Positions 55,648 through 63,862 of a stretch of DNA of 64,000 nt are shown in pieces. Source of the stretch: Bacteroidetes Order II. bacterium. GTDB lineage: Bacteria > Bacteroidota > Rhodothermia > Rhodothermales > UBA2364. The notes under the pieces were generated by a model that was not told the origin of the DNA, ran no database searches, and saw nothing but the letters and a program-made list of their open reading frames with translations. The stretch covers positions 94,561 through 158,560 of the forward strand of contig JAEUSQ010000021.1 in assembly GCA_016788705.1 (NCBI GenBank), given 5' to 3'. The position numbers were made by a program, and so were the translations under genes. Within the stretch, counting starts at the first letter, position 1. Every line of letters starts with the position of its first letter.

Positions 55648-55896
55648 ATGAGTACCGCTGTTGCCGAAACCATCGCAAATCCATTACGAGACTTGATTTC
55701 GGATGACCTTTTCTTGAAGTTGATGGAATTAGGGGTGTTGGATGAAAAGGGTCTCCGAGATCATGCCATGCGGGATCGTTTTCGCCAGATGCGCCTATCC
55801 GGCATGAGTACAAGCGCCGCCATAGAAATCCTACGCGAAGATTATCCCTATTTACAGTTCGACACGTTGCGTAAAATCGTGTATGGCATCCGTTAA
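55648..55896 (+). CDS. Unknown 82-residue protein with a strong Shine-Dalgarno
   Basis: Reads MSTAVAETIANPLRDLISDD and ends in LQFDTLRKIVYGIR. Helical, soluble, no signal peptide. The segment MRDRFRQMRLSGMSTSAAIEILREDYP resembles a helix-turn-helix or short adaptor but I cannot assign a family. A perfect AGGAGG sits 8 bases before the ATG, unlike the other genes here, suggesting high translation. Its TAA overlaps the stop of convergent rlmB (shared TTAA), so antisense interference is possible. Confidence 0.75.
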   Translation: MSTAVAETIANPLRDLISDDLFLKLMELGVLDEKGLRDHAMRDRFRQMRLSGMSTSAAIEILREDYPYLQFDTLRKIVYGIR

Positions 55897-56762
55897 ACGG
55901 GCAAAGTCAATCGGCTTTGTACGACGGCAAACAAGGCAATTCCGGCAGCAACCGAGGCATTTAATGACTCTATGCCCTCTGCCATCGGTATCGCCGCTAC
56001 ATAGTCGCAGGATTTCTGAACCCGCTCGCGCATGCCCTTCCCTTCATTTCCAATCACTAGGGCAAAAGGGCGATCCCAATCTATCTCCCAAATATGTTGC
56101 TCGCCAGTTCCTGCCAATCCGGCAACCCAATAACCTCTTTCCTTAAGTTGTTGGATAACATCGGCCAAGTTGACGACTTTGGCAATGGGTAAACGGAGGG
56201 CGGTTCCCGCACTGGCTTTTATGGCAACGGCACTTAATGGGGCCATATGACGCTCCGGAATAATCAAGCCCGACGCCCCAGCAGCTACCGCCGACCGAAT
56301 AATCGCACCAAAATTCTGAGGGTCTTCAATCTGGTCCAGCAAGACCAACAAAGGCTTCTTTTTCTGAACAGCGCCCACATTAGGTGCTATCATATCCAGC
56401 ATCTCGTTTAATTCCCAATACTGAACAGCCGCCCGTTGTGCCACCACGCCCTGATGGTTAAGGTTGGGGTCTAACCGATTGAGCTTTTCCACGGGGACCA
56501 CCATAATGGGTACATTGGCTTTACCAGCGAGCCCCCGGATTTCGCCAGCCACGCGGTCATCCATGCCCTGTTTTAAAAAAATTTTTTCGAGCGACTGACC
56601 CGCCTCAAGTGCTTCCCGTACTGGATTCCGGCCACCAATATATTGTTTCGAGGGGGCTTTTGGTTGATCGGTGTTTTTGGTTGGGTGGCTGGCGGACGAA
56701 GGACGCCGATAAGGGGCAGGTGCTGCGGGCTGCGAGGGTTTGCGGTAAGGCGGTTTTTGCAC
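55893..56762 (-). CDS. rlmB: 23S rRNA 2'-O-methyltransferase, TrmH/RlmB family
   Basis: 289 aa. A basic, proline-rich N-terminal extension of about 38 residues precedes the substrate-binding domain (YIGGRNPVREALEAGQSLEKIFL) and the SPOUT-fold catalytic domain. SPOUT motifs are LLVLLDQIEDPQNFGAIIRSAVAAGA (motif 1), FALVIGNEGKGMRERV (motif 2) and IPMAEGIESLNASVAAGIALF (motif 3). RlmB methylates the ribose of G2251 in 23S rRNA; a related tRNA target cannot be excluded. Stop overlaps that of the convergent 82-residue gene. Confidence 0.9.
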   Translation of the reverse strand: MQKPPYRKPSQPAAPAPYRRPSSASHPTKNTDQPKAPSKQYIGGRNPVREALEAGQSLEKIFLKQGMDDRVAGEIRGLAGKANVPIMVVPVEKLNRLDPNLNHQGVVAQRAAVQYWELNEMLDMIAPNVGAVQKKKPLLVLLDQIEDPQNFGAIIRSAVAAGASGLIIPERHMAPLSAVAIKASAGTALRLPIAKVVNLADVIQQLKERGYWVAGLAGTGEQHIWEIDWDRPFALVIGNEGKGMRERVQKSCDYVAAIPMAEGIESLNASVAAGIALFAVVQSRLTLPV

Positions 56763-56809
56763 AAAATTATGGATTGGGATAGATAAAACGGAAAAGGCAA
56801 TCGGGTTAG

Positions 56810-57340
56810 CTACCCCGTCACTGGCTCTCCGATGGTTCGATAAGAACGATTATAATAAAGCAACGGTAATTTGTCGGTTTGAAGTTGTTGTGCTCCGGTC
56901 ACTTGCCCGATGAACAAGGAATGATCTCCGGCCTCGTGGCACGCAAAGGGTTTGCAAAGCAGGATTCCGATCGTTTCCTGTAACAACGGCAAGCCGTTTG
57001 AAGAGACTTCATGCCGTAAGCCGTCAAATTGTGTGTCTGCACTGCGCGTTGGATCCGAAAATCGGCTCGAAAGGGGCACATCTTCCGAGCCGAGGAGATG
57101 AACAGCATACTGTGTAGCCAGAGACAAGATGTCATGCATGCGGGATTGCCGTGCAACATTAAAACTGATTAGCGGCGGATCTAACGATACACTGGTGAAC
57201 GAGCCAAGCGTAATGCCCCATGCTTCCTGATCATACACAGCGGTGACCACCACTATAGGAGAAGGAACCGACCGCATGACCAGACGGAGTTGTTCTCCGT
57301 CTATCGTGTCTCCGGAAGTTATATTTGTACTCATGCGCAT
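56810..57340 (-). CDS. Flavin reductase-like FMN-binding protein
   Basis: 176 aa. FMN-binding split-barrel of the flavin reductase family: VPSPIVVVTAVYDQEAWGITLGSFTSVSLDPPLISFNVARQS, then LLCKPFACHEAGDHSLFIGQVTGAQQL and PLLYYNRSYRTIG, all typical. It reduces free flavin with NAD(P)H for partner oxygenases, or acts alone. Its ATG overlaps the TGA of dnaJ, so translation is coupled to the heat-shock operon. It could be a redox accessory of the stress response; the partner is unknown. Confidence 0.9.
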   Translation of the reverse strand: MRMSTNITSGDTIDGEQLRLVMRSVPSPIVVVTAVYDQEAWGITLGSFTSVSLDPPLISFNVARQSRMHDILSLATQYAVHLLGSEDVPLSSRFSDPTRSADTQFDGLRHEVSSNGLPLLQETIGILLCKPFACHEAGDHSLFIGQVTGAQQLQTDKLPLLYYNRSYRTIGEPVTG

Positions 57341-58521
57341 CAGTTGAAAAAGGCGCTCATACGGCTAAAAAAAGACTGCTTGTCTTCTGTCTTTTTGGCA
57401 GGTGGCTGAACACCCGGCGAATGGCGTAGTTTTTCGAGCAGGCGGGTTTCTTCCTGCGTGAGGTTCTTGGGCGTCCAAACTTGTACCCGAACAATCTGAT
57501 CGCCCCGTTGAGCACGGTTGTGTACGTCGGGAATGCCCTTTCCGCGAAGGCGCAAGAGTTTGCCCGATTGGGTGCCCGGATCAATGACCATCTTCACGCG
57601 ACCTTTCAGCGTGGGGATTTCTACATCCGCACCGAGGGCAGCATCCACCACCGAAAGATTCAGTTCATAGAACAGATTGAGGCCGTCCCGCACCAAATGT
57701 TCATGGCTTGCTTCTTCAAACTCTACGTTTAAGTCTCCACTGGAGCCGCCTCGGATGCCAGCATGTCCGCCTCCACGTACCGTCATGGTATTCTGATCGG
57801 TGGCTCCGGCTGGTACATTGATGCTCACCACTTCCTCACCCATAATCCGCCCTTCTCCGTGGCAGGAACGACACTTATTTTTGACCACCCGTCCTTCCCC
57901 ATTACAGGTAGAACAAGCACTTACATTAACAAATTGGCCAAATACGGAGCGTGCTACTTGTCGGATTTCGCCCGTTCCATTACACGTGGTACAGGTGGTA
58001 TATCCAGCATCCCCATCGGCACTTCCAGTGGCACTACAAGATTTGCAGGCCACATATTTTTTGACATTGATTTTTTTCTCCACGCCATCGGCGATGTCCT
58101 CAAGCGAGAGCTGGAGTTTGGCACGCAGGTTTCCACCCGGAACGCCACGTTGCCCGGCCCGTGATCGGCGGTTATTACCACCACCAAAAACCCCATCAAA
58201 GATGCTGTGCCCACCAAAAATATCGCCAAAGTTCCGGAAAATGTCTTCTATGTCCCGTTCTTGGAACCCACCAAACCCACCAGCACCTCCGCTTGCATTC
58301 CCTCCCAAGCCAGCAGGGCCAAATCGGTCGTAGCGTTGGCGTTTTTCGGCATCAGAAAGCACTTCATAGGCCGAGGCGGCCTCCTTAAATTTGGCTTCGG
58401 CCTCTTTATCCCCAGGGTTCCGATCTGGGTGGTACTTCATGGCTTGGGTACGGTAGGCCTTTTTGATTTCATCGGCGCTTGCCGTTTTGGAAACCCCAAG
58501 CACTTCATAAAAATCTCTCAT
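57340..58521 (-). CDS. dnaJ: Chaperone protein DnaJ
   Basis: Co-chaperone that stimulates DnaK ATPase. 393 aa, type I. The J domain (1-70) has HPD at 31-33. Gly/Phe-rich segment (about 75-110) follows, then a zinc domain with four CxxC repeats ([38 protein letters not shown]). The first repeat has Ala in place of the usual Gly. The C-terminal substrate-binding domains follow, ending in [13 protein letters not shown]. Third gene of the hrcA-grpE-dnaJ operon; its stop overlaps the flavin reductase start. Confidence 0.97.
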   Translation of the reverse strand: MRDFYEVLGVSKTASADEIKKAYRTQAMKYHPDRNPGDKEAEAKFKEAASAYEVLSDAEKRQRYDRFGPAGLGGNASGGAGGFGGFQERDIEDIFRNFGDIFGGHSIFDGVFGGGNNRRSRAGQRGVPGGNLRAKLQLSLEDIADGVEKKINVKKYVACKSCSATGSADGDAGYTTCTTCNGTGEIRQVARSVFGQFVNVSACSTCNGEGRVVKNKCRSCHGEGRIMGEEVVSINVPAGATDQNTMTVRGGGHAGIRGGSSGDLNVEFEEASHEHLVRDGLNLFYELNLSVVDAALGADVEIPTLKGRVKMVIDPGTQSGKLLRLRGKGIPDVHNRAQRGDQIVRVQVWTPKNLTQEETRLLEKLRHSPGVQPPAKKTEDKQSFFSRMSAFFN

Positions 58522-58561
58522 AGTCGTTTGTAGTCTGAAGATGGAAAGCGTAGAATAGGGC

Positions 58562-59176
58562 TTAGGTAGCTACGATTACTTTTGCATGACGAATTACCCG
58601 GTCTCCGATTCTATATCCAGTTTGTAACTCCATCAATACAATGCCCGATGCCGTCCCTTCGGGTGCGGGCTGTTGCATCAGGGCTTCATGCAAGTTTTCA
58701 TCAAAGGGGTGTCCGACGGCTGGGATAGCCTCCACCGAAAGGCGGGTGAGTTGTTTGCCAAAGTTTTCAAAAATCAATGCCACGCCAGATTTGAGCGCAT
58801 TAAACGTAGATTGGCTTTGTGCCTGTGCTTCTACTTTTTCAGCAGCATCCATCGAGCGGCGGAAGTCGTCATAGACCTCTAAAAAACCGACTAATACTTC
58901 CTCACGTCCAAATTGCTTTTGGCGGCTGCTTTCTTGTTCCATTCTCCGCCGATAGTTTTGAAAATCTGCTACCTGACGGGTGAGCATGTCTTTCATGTGA
59001 CCAAGCTCTTCCTGAAGGGCCGCAATCTGTTGGTCTTTTTCAGCCAGTTCATCCACCGCCGCCACGGCAATCCGGGCTGCTTCCTCGTCATCCATCATCG
59101 CGGCAACTTCCTGCTCCACAGTCACCTTCTCGGTACCGTTTTGCAGGGCCTCGTCCAACTTTTTCGTTTGTTCCAT
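58562..59176 (-). CDS. grpE: Nucleotide exchange factor GrpE
   Basis: DnaK ADP/ATP exchange factor. 204 aa from the ATG at 59176 ([10 protein letters not shown]); a longer frame would overlap hrcA by 35 bp and is less likely. The acidic N-terminal coiled coil ([36 protein letters not shown]) is followed by the beta-domain signature [21 protein letters not shown] and [18 protein letters not shown]. Middle gene of the operon, 40 bp before dnaJ. Confidence 0.95.
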   Translation of the reverse strand: MEQTKKLDEALQNGTEKVTVEQEVAAMMDDEEAARIAVAAVDELAEKDQQIAALQEELGHMKDMLTRQVADFQNYRRRMEQESSRQKQFGREEVLVGFLEVYDDFRRSMDAAEKVEAQAQSQSTFNALKSGVALIFENFGKQLTRLSVEAIPAVGHPFDENLHEALMQQPAPEGTASGIVLMELQTGYRIGDRVIRHAKVIVAT

Positions 59177-59231
59177 GTTGTGATTCAAATTTGTATGGTT
59201 AAATCTGTTCTTTAAATCTGTTCTGGATGCT

Positions 59232-60296
59232 TCAGAGTTTTCCCAAAAGTTTTGAAACATATTCAATCAAGGCGACGGCACGGGCATAGTCCATCCGGCG
59301 CGGCCCAATGAGGCTAATGGTACCAATGGCATTTTGCATCTTATAATTGGCCGTAACCAAAGAGTACGAATCCACCGCCTCTGTTTCATTTTCCCGCCCT
59401 ATAGTGATGCGGATTTGCTCCTTGCCACCTCTTGTGAGGTGCGCATGGCGTTCCAGTAGCTGCACAACCACTTCTTCATGCTCAATCAGGCCCATAATCC
59501 GCTGAATCTGTTCTGGCTCCCGAAACTCCGGTTGGTGCATTAGATGGGTGGTTCCACTTAACTGTACACGACGCTCTTCGGGCAATTCATTGAACAATAC
59601 ATCCGCTTTTTGCATCACCAACCTCACCACGCCTGTCGGATCCGATTCACTTAGGTCTCGCATTCGTGGGGCAAAGGTTCGACGGATCTCGTCTAACGAT
59701 AGTCCGGAAAGTCGTTCATTGAGCAATTGTACAACTCGGTCTAAGGCAAAACGGTTGAGTGCCGAAGCCACTTCCATAACAATCGTTTTCACTAAACCTC
59801 CTTCCACGCTAATGATAAACATCGCCCGATCGGAGGCCAATGGAACCACATCTAACCGATGCAAAATACCTTTTGAGAGACGGGGCGTGAGGGCAATGGC
59901 CAGTAAATTGGTGAACTTCCCCATTAACTTGGCTGTTTCCCGCAAAAGCCGCTCGGTATCCCGTGCCGAAGAAGCAATCTCTTCCCGTATAAAGAGGGCT
60001 TCGGAGGCCGGAATCTGAACCACATCCATCAATTCGTCCACATACGTCCGATAGCCCATATCCGTGGGGACCCGCCCCGCAGATGTGTAGGGATGATCCA
60101 GATAACCCCATTCTTCGAGATCGCTCATGGTATTGCGGATCGTAGCCGCGCTCAGCCCTGGAATAAATTCCTTGGAAAGCGTTCGAGAGCCTACGGGGTC
60201 TGCCGTCTGGATAAACCGCTGCACCACAGCACGTAATACCGCCTGTTCACGATCAGTCAGAATTCTCCCGCTGTTGGTAGAAGAAGAATGCGTCAT
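59232..60296 (-). CDS. hrcA: Heat-inducible transcription repressor HrcA
   Basis: Winged-helix repressor of class I heat-shock genes via the CIRCE element, tuned by GroEL. 354 aa. N-terminal HTH: ILTDREQAVLRAVVQRFIQTADPVGSRTL, LSAATIRNTMSDLEEWGYLDHPYTSAGRVPTDMGYR. The GAF-like part and the C-terminal VTANYKMQNAIGTISLIGPRRMDYARAVALIEYVS are typical. First gene of the operon. I did not find a canonical CIRCE upstream, so its targets may be elsewhere (groESL), or the operator is diverged. Confidence 0.96.
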   Translation of the reverse strand: MTHSSSTNSGRILTDREQAVLRAVVQRFIQTADPVGSRTLSKEFIPGLSAATIRNTMSDLEEWGYLDHPYTSAGRVPTDMGYRTYVDELMDVVQIPASEALFIREEIASSARDTERLLRETAKLMGKFTNLLAIALTPRLSKGILHRLDVVPLASDRAMFIISVEGGLVKTIVMEVASALNRFALDRVVQLLNERLSGLSLDEIRRTFAPRMRDLSESDPTGVVRLVMQKADVLFNELPEERRVQLSGTTHLMHQPEFREPEQIQRIMGLIEHEEVVVQLLERHAHLTRGGKEQIRITIGRENETEAVDSYSLVTANYKMQNAIGTISLIGPRRMDYARAVALIEYVSKLLGKL

Positions 60297-60369
60297 CGTT
60301 GCTCCGTCTTTCTAAGAATGAACCCGGCAAACACCTTGCCGATTGTAATTATGGCAGATATAAACTTGT

Positions 60370-60397
60370 AAGATAGTCCGTTTTTTCTCAATCTCAA
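60370..60397 (-). promoter_or_regulatory. Possible hrcA operon promoter
   Basis: On the minus strand TTGAGA, a 16-bp spacer and TATCTT form a reasonable -35/-10 pair about 75 bp before the hrcA ATG. Confidence 0.45.
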
Positions 60398-60586
60398 AGA
60401 CCTACCTTGACACTTTGGCACTAAGTTTACACCATGAGCCTGTCGCTTTGTTCTTGCCTTTTTGATGAGGATTCCCGAAACGACCGACATCTACTGTAAC
60501 ATAATATGGTTGTGCGGGAACCTATCTGCGTATAACAAAAATGTCTCGCACATGGCTGGGTAATTTTTTAGGGTTTACTTTTTAAA

Positions 60587-61336
60587 ATGATGACGTTTTT
60601 ACCTGTTTTTCTTACTGGAATGGCAGCTTTTGCGGCCAATTGGCTGGGTATTTGGCTGGTTAGTCGCCGTGGAGCATGGGCCAAACGTTTTGAACATGAC
60701 CTGATTTCGGTTGCCGCTGGGCTCGTGGTGGGCATTGCTTTTTTGCATTTTGGTCCAGAACTGGCCCATCATGCGCCGGAGCAATTTGCTTGGATGCTGG
60801 TTCCGTTTCTGAGTCTGTATGTATTAGAGCACCATTTTGCGCCACATTTTCATCATGGTCACTCGCACGATGATTGTGAAAATCACCACAAACAAGTGGG
60901 GCTGATGACCGCCATCGGGTTTGGGGTTCATTCTGTGTTCGATGGACTGGCCATTGGTGCCGGCTTTGCATACGACTGGCAGATTGGCCTGATGGCTGCA
61001 CTGGCAATTTTGGTTCATGAAATACCGGAAGGCATTGCTACGTATGCCATTCTTCGGTATAGTGGCCATTCTGAGCAAGCGGCTTTCCGAAAGGCACTGT
61101 TGGTCGCCGCCATTACGCCCGTTATGGCGGTCTTGAGCTTTATGATATTGCCTGCCGAACGTCATGATGTGCTGGGCTGGGCCATGGCGCTTGCAACAGG
61201 TTCACTGTTTTATATCGGAGCTGCGGATTTGCTCCCCGAAGCAGCTCATAAACCCGGATGGCGGCCCACACTACTGATTTTGGCTGGGCTGGGTATTGCG
61301 TATGGGCTTACTGTGTTTGGCCATCATCATGGATAG
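60587..61336 (+). CDS. ZIP-family metal transporter
   Basis: 249 aa with about eight membrane segments. The metal-path motifs are HSVFDGLAIG (about residues 108-117) and HEIPEGIATY, the ZIP signature pair. A His-rich loop (HFHHGHSHDDCENHHK) between membrane segments is usual for zinc or iron importers. It probably imports Zn(II), Fe(II) or Mn(II) across the inner membrane. Single gene; no Fur/Zur-type site was identified. Confidence 0.92.
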   Translation: MMTFLPVFLTGMAAFAANWLGIWLVSRRGAWAKRFEHDLISVAAGLVVGIAFLHFGPELAHHAPEQFAWMLVPFLSLYVLEHHFAPHFHHGHSHDDCENHHKQVGLMTAIGFGVHSVFDGLAIGAGFAYDWQIGLMAALAILVHEIPEGIATYAILRYSGHSEQAAFRKALLVAAITPVMAVLSFMILPAERHDVLGWAMALATGSLFYIGAADLLPEAAHKPGWRPTLLILAGLGIAYGLTVFGHHHG

Positions 61337-61505
61337 TCCTGAAAAACCATTCACCTGCAAAGTTACACCGTTCAGTCAAGATTCATTTAAAGAACACGAA
61401 AACACCATCTAAACTTGATAAAAAATATTTGTAACAAAATGATTTTCATGGCCGTAGTGTATGTTGTAAATACAAAAACAATTAATCACAAACTACATAA
61501 TCGCC

Positions 61506-61916
61506 ATGAAAAATCTCAAATCACTCTTGGTTGCCATCACGTTAGTGTTTGGTTTTTTAACTCCTGTTTTTGCAAATAATTATATTCCCCAAACGGTTAA
61601 TAAAGTACTGTTTGCGAAAGGATTAAAAATTGCCTTGACGTCTGATAATCTCGGAGTACGTCAGAGCGCACTCCAACAATATGTTATGTATGGTCAAGAC
61701 CTCAAAGTAGATCAGGCTGCCGTATTCGAAATCGTTAAAATATACCGCAATAGCCAAAATGAATCCATGCGTATTCTGGCACTCTCCGCCCTTTCGAGCA
61801 TCAATAACCCTTGGGCCAATGATTTCTTAGAGAGATCGGTCAAGTCTGAGAAGTCAACTTGGGTTAAAGAAAAAACCTACGATGTCATTGAATTGCATAC
61901 GCCTACGGCAAAATAA
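61506..61916 (+). CDS. Small exported HEAT-repeat-like protein
   Basis: 136 aa. Signal peptide MKNLKSLLVAITLVFGF, cleaved near VFA-NN. The mature part is helical with HEAT-like segments (DNLGVRQSALQQYVMYGQDL, NESMRILALSALSSINNPWANDFLERSV). Function unknown; exported HEAT proteins of this size occur widely in Bacteroidota and Rhodothermota. Single gene followed by a strong terminator. Confidence 0.7.
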   Translation: MKNLKSLLVAITLVFGFLTPVFANNYIPQTVNKVLFAKGLKIALTSDNLGVRQSALQQYVMYGQDLKVDQAAVFEIVKIYRNSQNESMRILALSALSSINNPWANDFLERSVKSEKSTWVKEKTYDVIELHTPTAK

Positions 61917-61950
61917 TAAAATTGGGTAAATGTTTCGTGTTTGGAATAGG

Positions 61951-61987
61951 AAAAAGACAACATCTTACGGGGTGTTGTCTTTTTTTG
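61951..61987 (+). terminator. Rho-independent terminator after the HEAT-like gene
   Basis: AAGACAACA and TGTTGTCTT form a perfect 9-bp stem, preceded by A-run and followed by T-run, so it may work in both directions. Confidence 0.85.
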
Positions 61988-62063
61988 TTTAAAAAATGTT
62001 ATTTGATAGCCAATTATTGAATTTGTTTAATGTGTTAAAAACATTTTTTGTTTATCAATCTGT

Positions 62064-62092
62064 TTGAATAAATACAGTAAGGAAAATATTTT
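62064..62092 (+). promoter_or_regulatory. Promoter-like sequence before a structured region
   Basis: TTGAAT (62064-62069), a 17-bp spacer and TATTTT (62087-62092). A start near 62099 would begin exactly at the 5' arm of the inverted repeat at 62101, with no gene downstream on this strand. Confidence 0.4.
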
Positions 62093-62098
62093 ATGGAC

Positions 62099-62194
62099 CC
62101 CTCAAAGAGGTCTTTTGCAAGCGGGGCATCGCCGAAACGGCCTTCCATAGGCGGGGGTTGCCTATACCAACCAAGAAAGGCGACCTCCTTTGAG
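62099..62194 (+). ncRNA. Candidate structured small RNA
   Basis: The arms CTCAAAGAGGTC (62101-62112) and GACCTCCTTTGAG (62182-62194) pair with a single-base bulge and enclose two further hairpins, GCCG-AAA-CGGC (62131-62141) and ATAGGC/GCCTAT (62147-62165). With the promoter-like sequence just upstream this could be a small RNA of about 95 nt. It matches no RNA family I know, and part of the sequence also forms the minus-strand terminator of the next gene, so it may only be 3' UTR structure. Confidence 0.3.
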
Positions 62195-62202
62195 ACCGCC
62201 TT
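62173..62202 (-). terminator. Terminator of the beta-helix T9SS gene
   Basis: On the minus strand AAGGCGGTCTC, loop AAAG and GAGGTCGCCTT form a stem with two G-T pairs (these are mismatches on the plus strand), followed by TTTCTT. It lies about 50 bases after the stop codon. Confidence 0.6.
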
Positions 62203-62254
62203 AAACCCACGAGAGAAGTGTGTTTGAGAGATGATTGTTTGGTTGGATAGATAC

Positions 62255-63559
62255 TTACTTCACGAACATCACTTTTTGGGTTCCACTAAAACCCTCGCCC
62301 GTCGCACGGATAAAATAGGTTCCGCTCGAAAGCCCTTGTGCGTCTATGCGGAAGGTATGGGCTTCGGTTGCGCCGAGTTCGCCCTGATGCAATACCCGCA
62401 CCCGCCGCCCGACGGCATCATATACCTCTATCCGTACCGTTTGTGTGCGCGCTACAGTCAGTGTGAAGGTGGTTTGTGGATTAAAGGGATTGGGGTAAGC
62501 TGCGGACAAGAAGTAGGCTCCTTTTAGGCTTAACTCCAATTCGGTTTCGGGGCTAAATGTTTTTTGCCCGCCGATGTCTTCCACACGGAGCCGGAAAACA
62601 TGTCGCCCTGGAGGCAGGTTTTTGATTTCGTAGCGATAGGTCTGAGGTTCGGAAGTTGTGCCAACGGCTTTGACCGCTCCCATTTCTTGCCATTGATTCC
62701 CCATTTTGCGCTCAATGACATATTGGTCGGTATGCAGTTCTTGGGCTGTCTGCCAGTTCAGGGTTACGCTTTCCGCTGCTACTTGTGCGCTAAAAGTGGT
62801 TAGGAGGATGGGCAAAACAGCACCCAAGGCTTCATCAGCTCCCATGTAGGGACTATTCCGCGTCTGCTTGTCAATGTCTTGTGTAATGGGATGTGGTAAA
62901 TTGGTTTCGCCCTTCAGTCGTCCGTCTCCTACGGAGGCTCCCGTGAGGTGGAGATCAGTAGCCGAAGTAAAGAAAATGGGAACCTGTATGCTCTGGGTAT
63001 TCACGCTTGGAACTGCGGCGTGCCAGTCGGCCAAGGTGTTATAGTTGGTTCCTGCCCATCTTGCAATCGGGCCGGAAGTTGTCCAGTAGGCGTTGTAGTT
63101 CAGGTGCGAAAACGCCGCTAAGCGATCTGCCTGAAAAGCGGCTCCCGCGCCCGCATGGTAAAAAATGTTATTGCGTAAGTCGAGGTTATGAGTGTCCGTG
63201 CCTTCTACTTTTACAGCAGCCGAAAGCGGATCAGAGCTAGCCATACGGATCGTATTGTGGTAGAGGCGGTAATAAGGCGAGTTGTTGAAGCGCATGCCAT
63301 CCGTATGGCCTTCGCCTGTAATGCGAATAAAGTTATTGGCAATCACCCCAATGCTATCGGCAGTGGCGCGACAATTATTGAGGTAAATGCCCTGTTCTTC
63401 TGCGGTGATCCGATTGCCGATGAGCCTCATGCCAGGGGGTGCATCGGCAAAATGAACGCCGCCTTTGTACAAAGTTACTTCGTTTTCGACAAACTCAACC
63501 CCGCCGCTTCCCGAAACGATGACCCCTTGTTGCGCCCCGATGAACTTATTCCGCGTCAC
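62255..63559 (-). CDS. Beta-helix T9SS protein with signal peptide out of frame
   Basis: The frame from the GTG at 63559 gives 434 aa without a signal peptide. Residues about 1-150 are right-handed beta-helix repeats (GVIVSGSGGVEFVENEV, GMRLIGNRITAEEQGIYLNN, YYRLYHNTIRM), then a linker with ANPILLTTFSAQ-type FN3-like strands (about 250-345) and a T9SS type A sorting domain (AYPNPFNPQTTF to GTQKVMFVK). Just upstream, in another frame, an ATG at 63624 encodes MSNLRFLSLLLPLATKTAAQ then a stop, a good signal peptide. A one-base shift would join the two, so the gene carries a frameshift or assembly error, or is a pseudogene. Without it the product could not reach T9SS. Confidence 0.75.
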   Translation of the reverse strand: MTRNKFIGAQQGVIVSGSGGVEFVENEVTLYKGGVHFADAPPGMRLIGNRITAEEQGIYLNNCRATADSIGVIANNFIRITGEGHTDGMRFNNSPYYRLYHNTIRMASSDPLSAAVKVEGTDTHNLDLRNNIFYHAGAGAAFQADRLAAFSHLNYNAYWTTSGPIARWAGTNYNTLADWHAAVPSVNTQSIQVPIFFTSATDLHLTGASVGDGRLKGETNLPHPITQDIDKQTRNSPYMGADEALGAVLPILLTTFSAQVAAESVTLNWQTAQELHTDQYVIERKMGNQWQEMGAVKAVGTTSEPQTYRYEIKNLPPGRHVFRLRVEDIGGQKTFSPETELELSLKGAYFLSAAYPNPFNPQTTFTLTVARTQTVRIEVYDAVGRRVRVLHQGELGATEAHTFRIDAQGLSSGTYFIRATGEGFSGTQKVMFVK

Positions 63560-63802
63560 CTCTATTGCGCCGCCGTTTTGGTGGCTAAGGGCAGCAGGAG
63601 GGAGAGAAAGCGTAAATTGCTCATAATGGTGTTGATGAGGAACGGGAAAGTTGGATACATTAGACTTATTCCGAATATAACATTCTCAAAAGGAAATATC
63701 GTCACCGCAAGTGGTGAGGCGTATTAAGTAGTTATTTAATTTTTTGATGAGTTTGGACAAGCGGTTTGTAGTTGTTTTTTGTTAATCGTTATGTGCCTAT
63801 TT

Positions 63803-63836
63803 AAAAAAAGAGCCACCCCATAAGAAGAGGTAGCCC
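63803..63836 (-). terminator. Rho-independent terminator of the last gene
   Basis: On the minus strand GGGCTACCTC and GGGGTGGCTC form a 10-bp stem with G-T pairs, followed by seven T. It lies 27 bases after the stop of the partial T9SS gene. Confidence 0.7.
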
Positions 63837-63862
63837 TGAATTTAAGTGGGTTTGTGGTACCC

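Noticed and set aside
60297..60586. CIRCE operator upstream of hrcA
   Set aside because: I looked for TTAGCACTC-N9-GAGTGCTAA. Only a loose TTGACACTTTGGCACTAAG-like stretch is present and it does not form the CIRCE dyad.
62099..62194. Signal recognition particle RNA
   Set aside because: A GGAAGG-like stretch exists on the minus strand, but the SRP tip sequence (GGAAGCAGC-type) and the long hairpin are absent.
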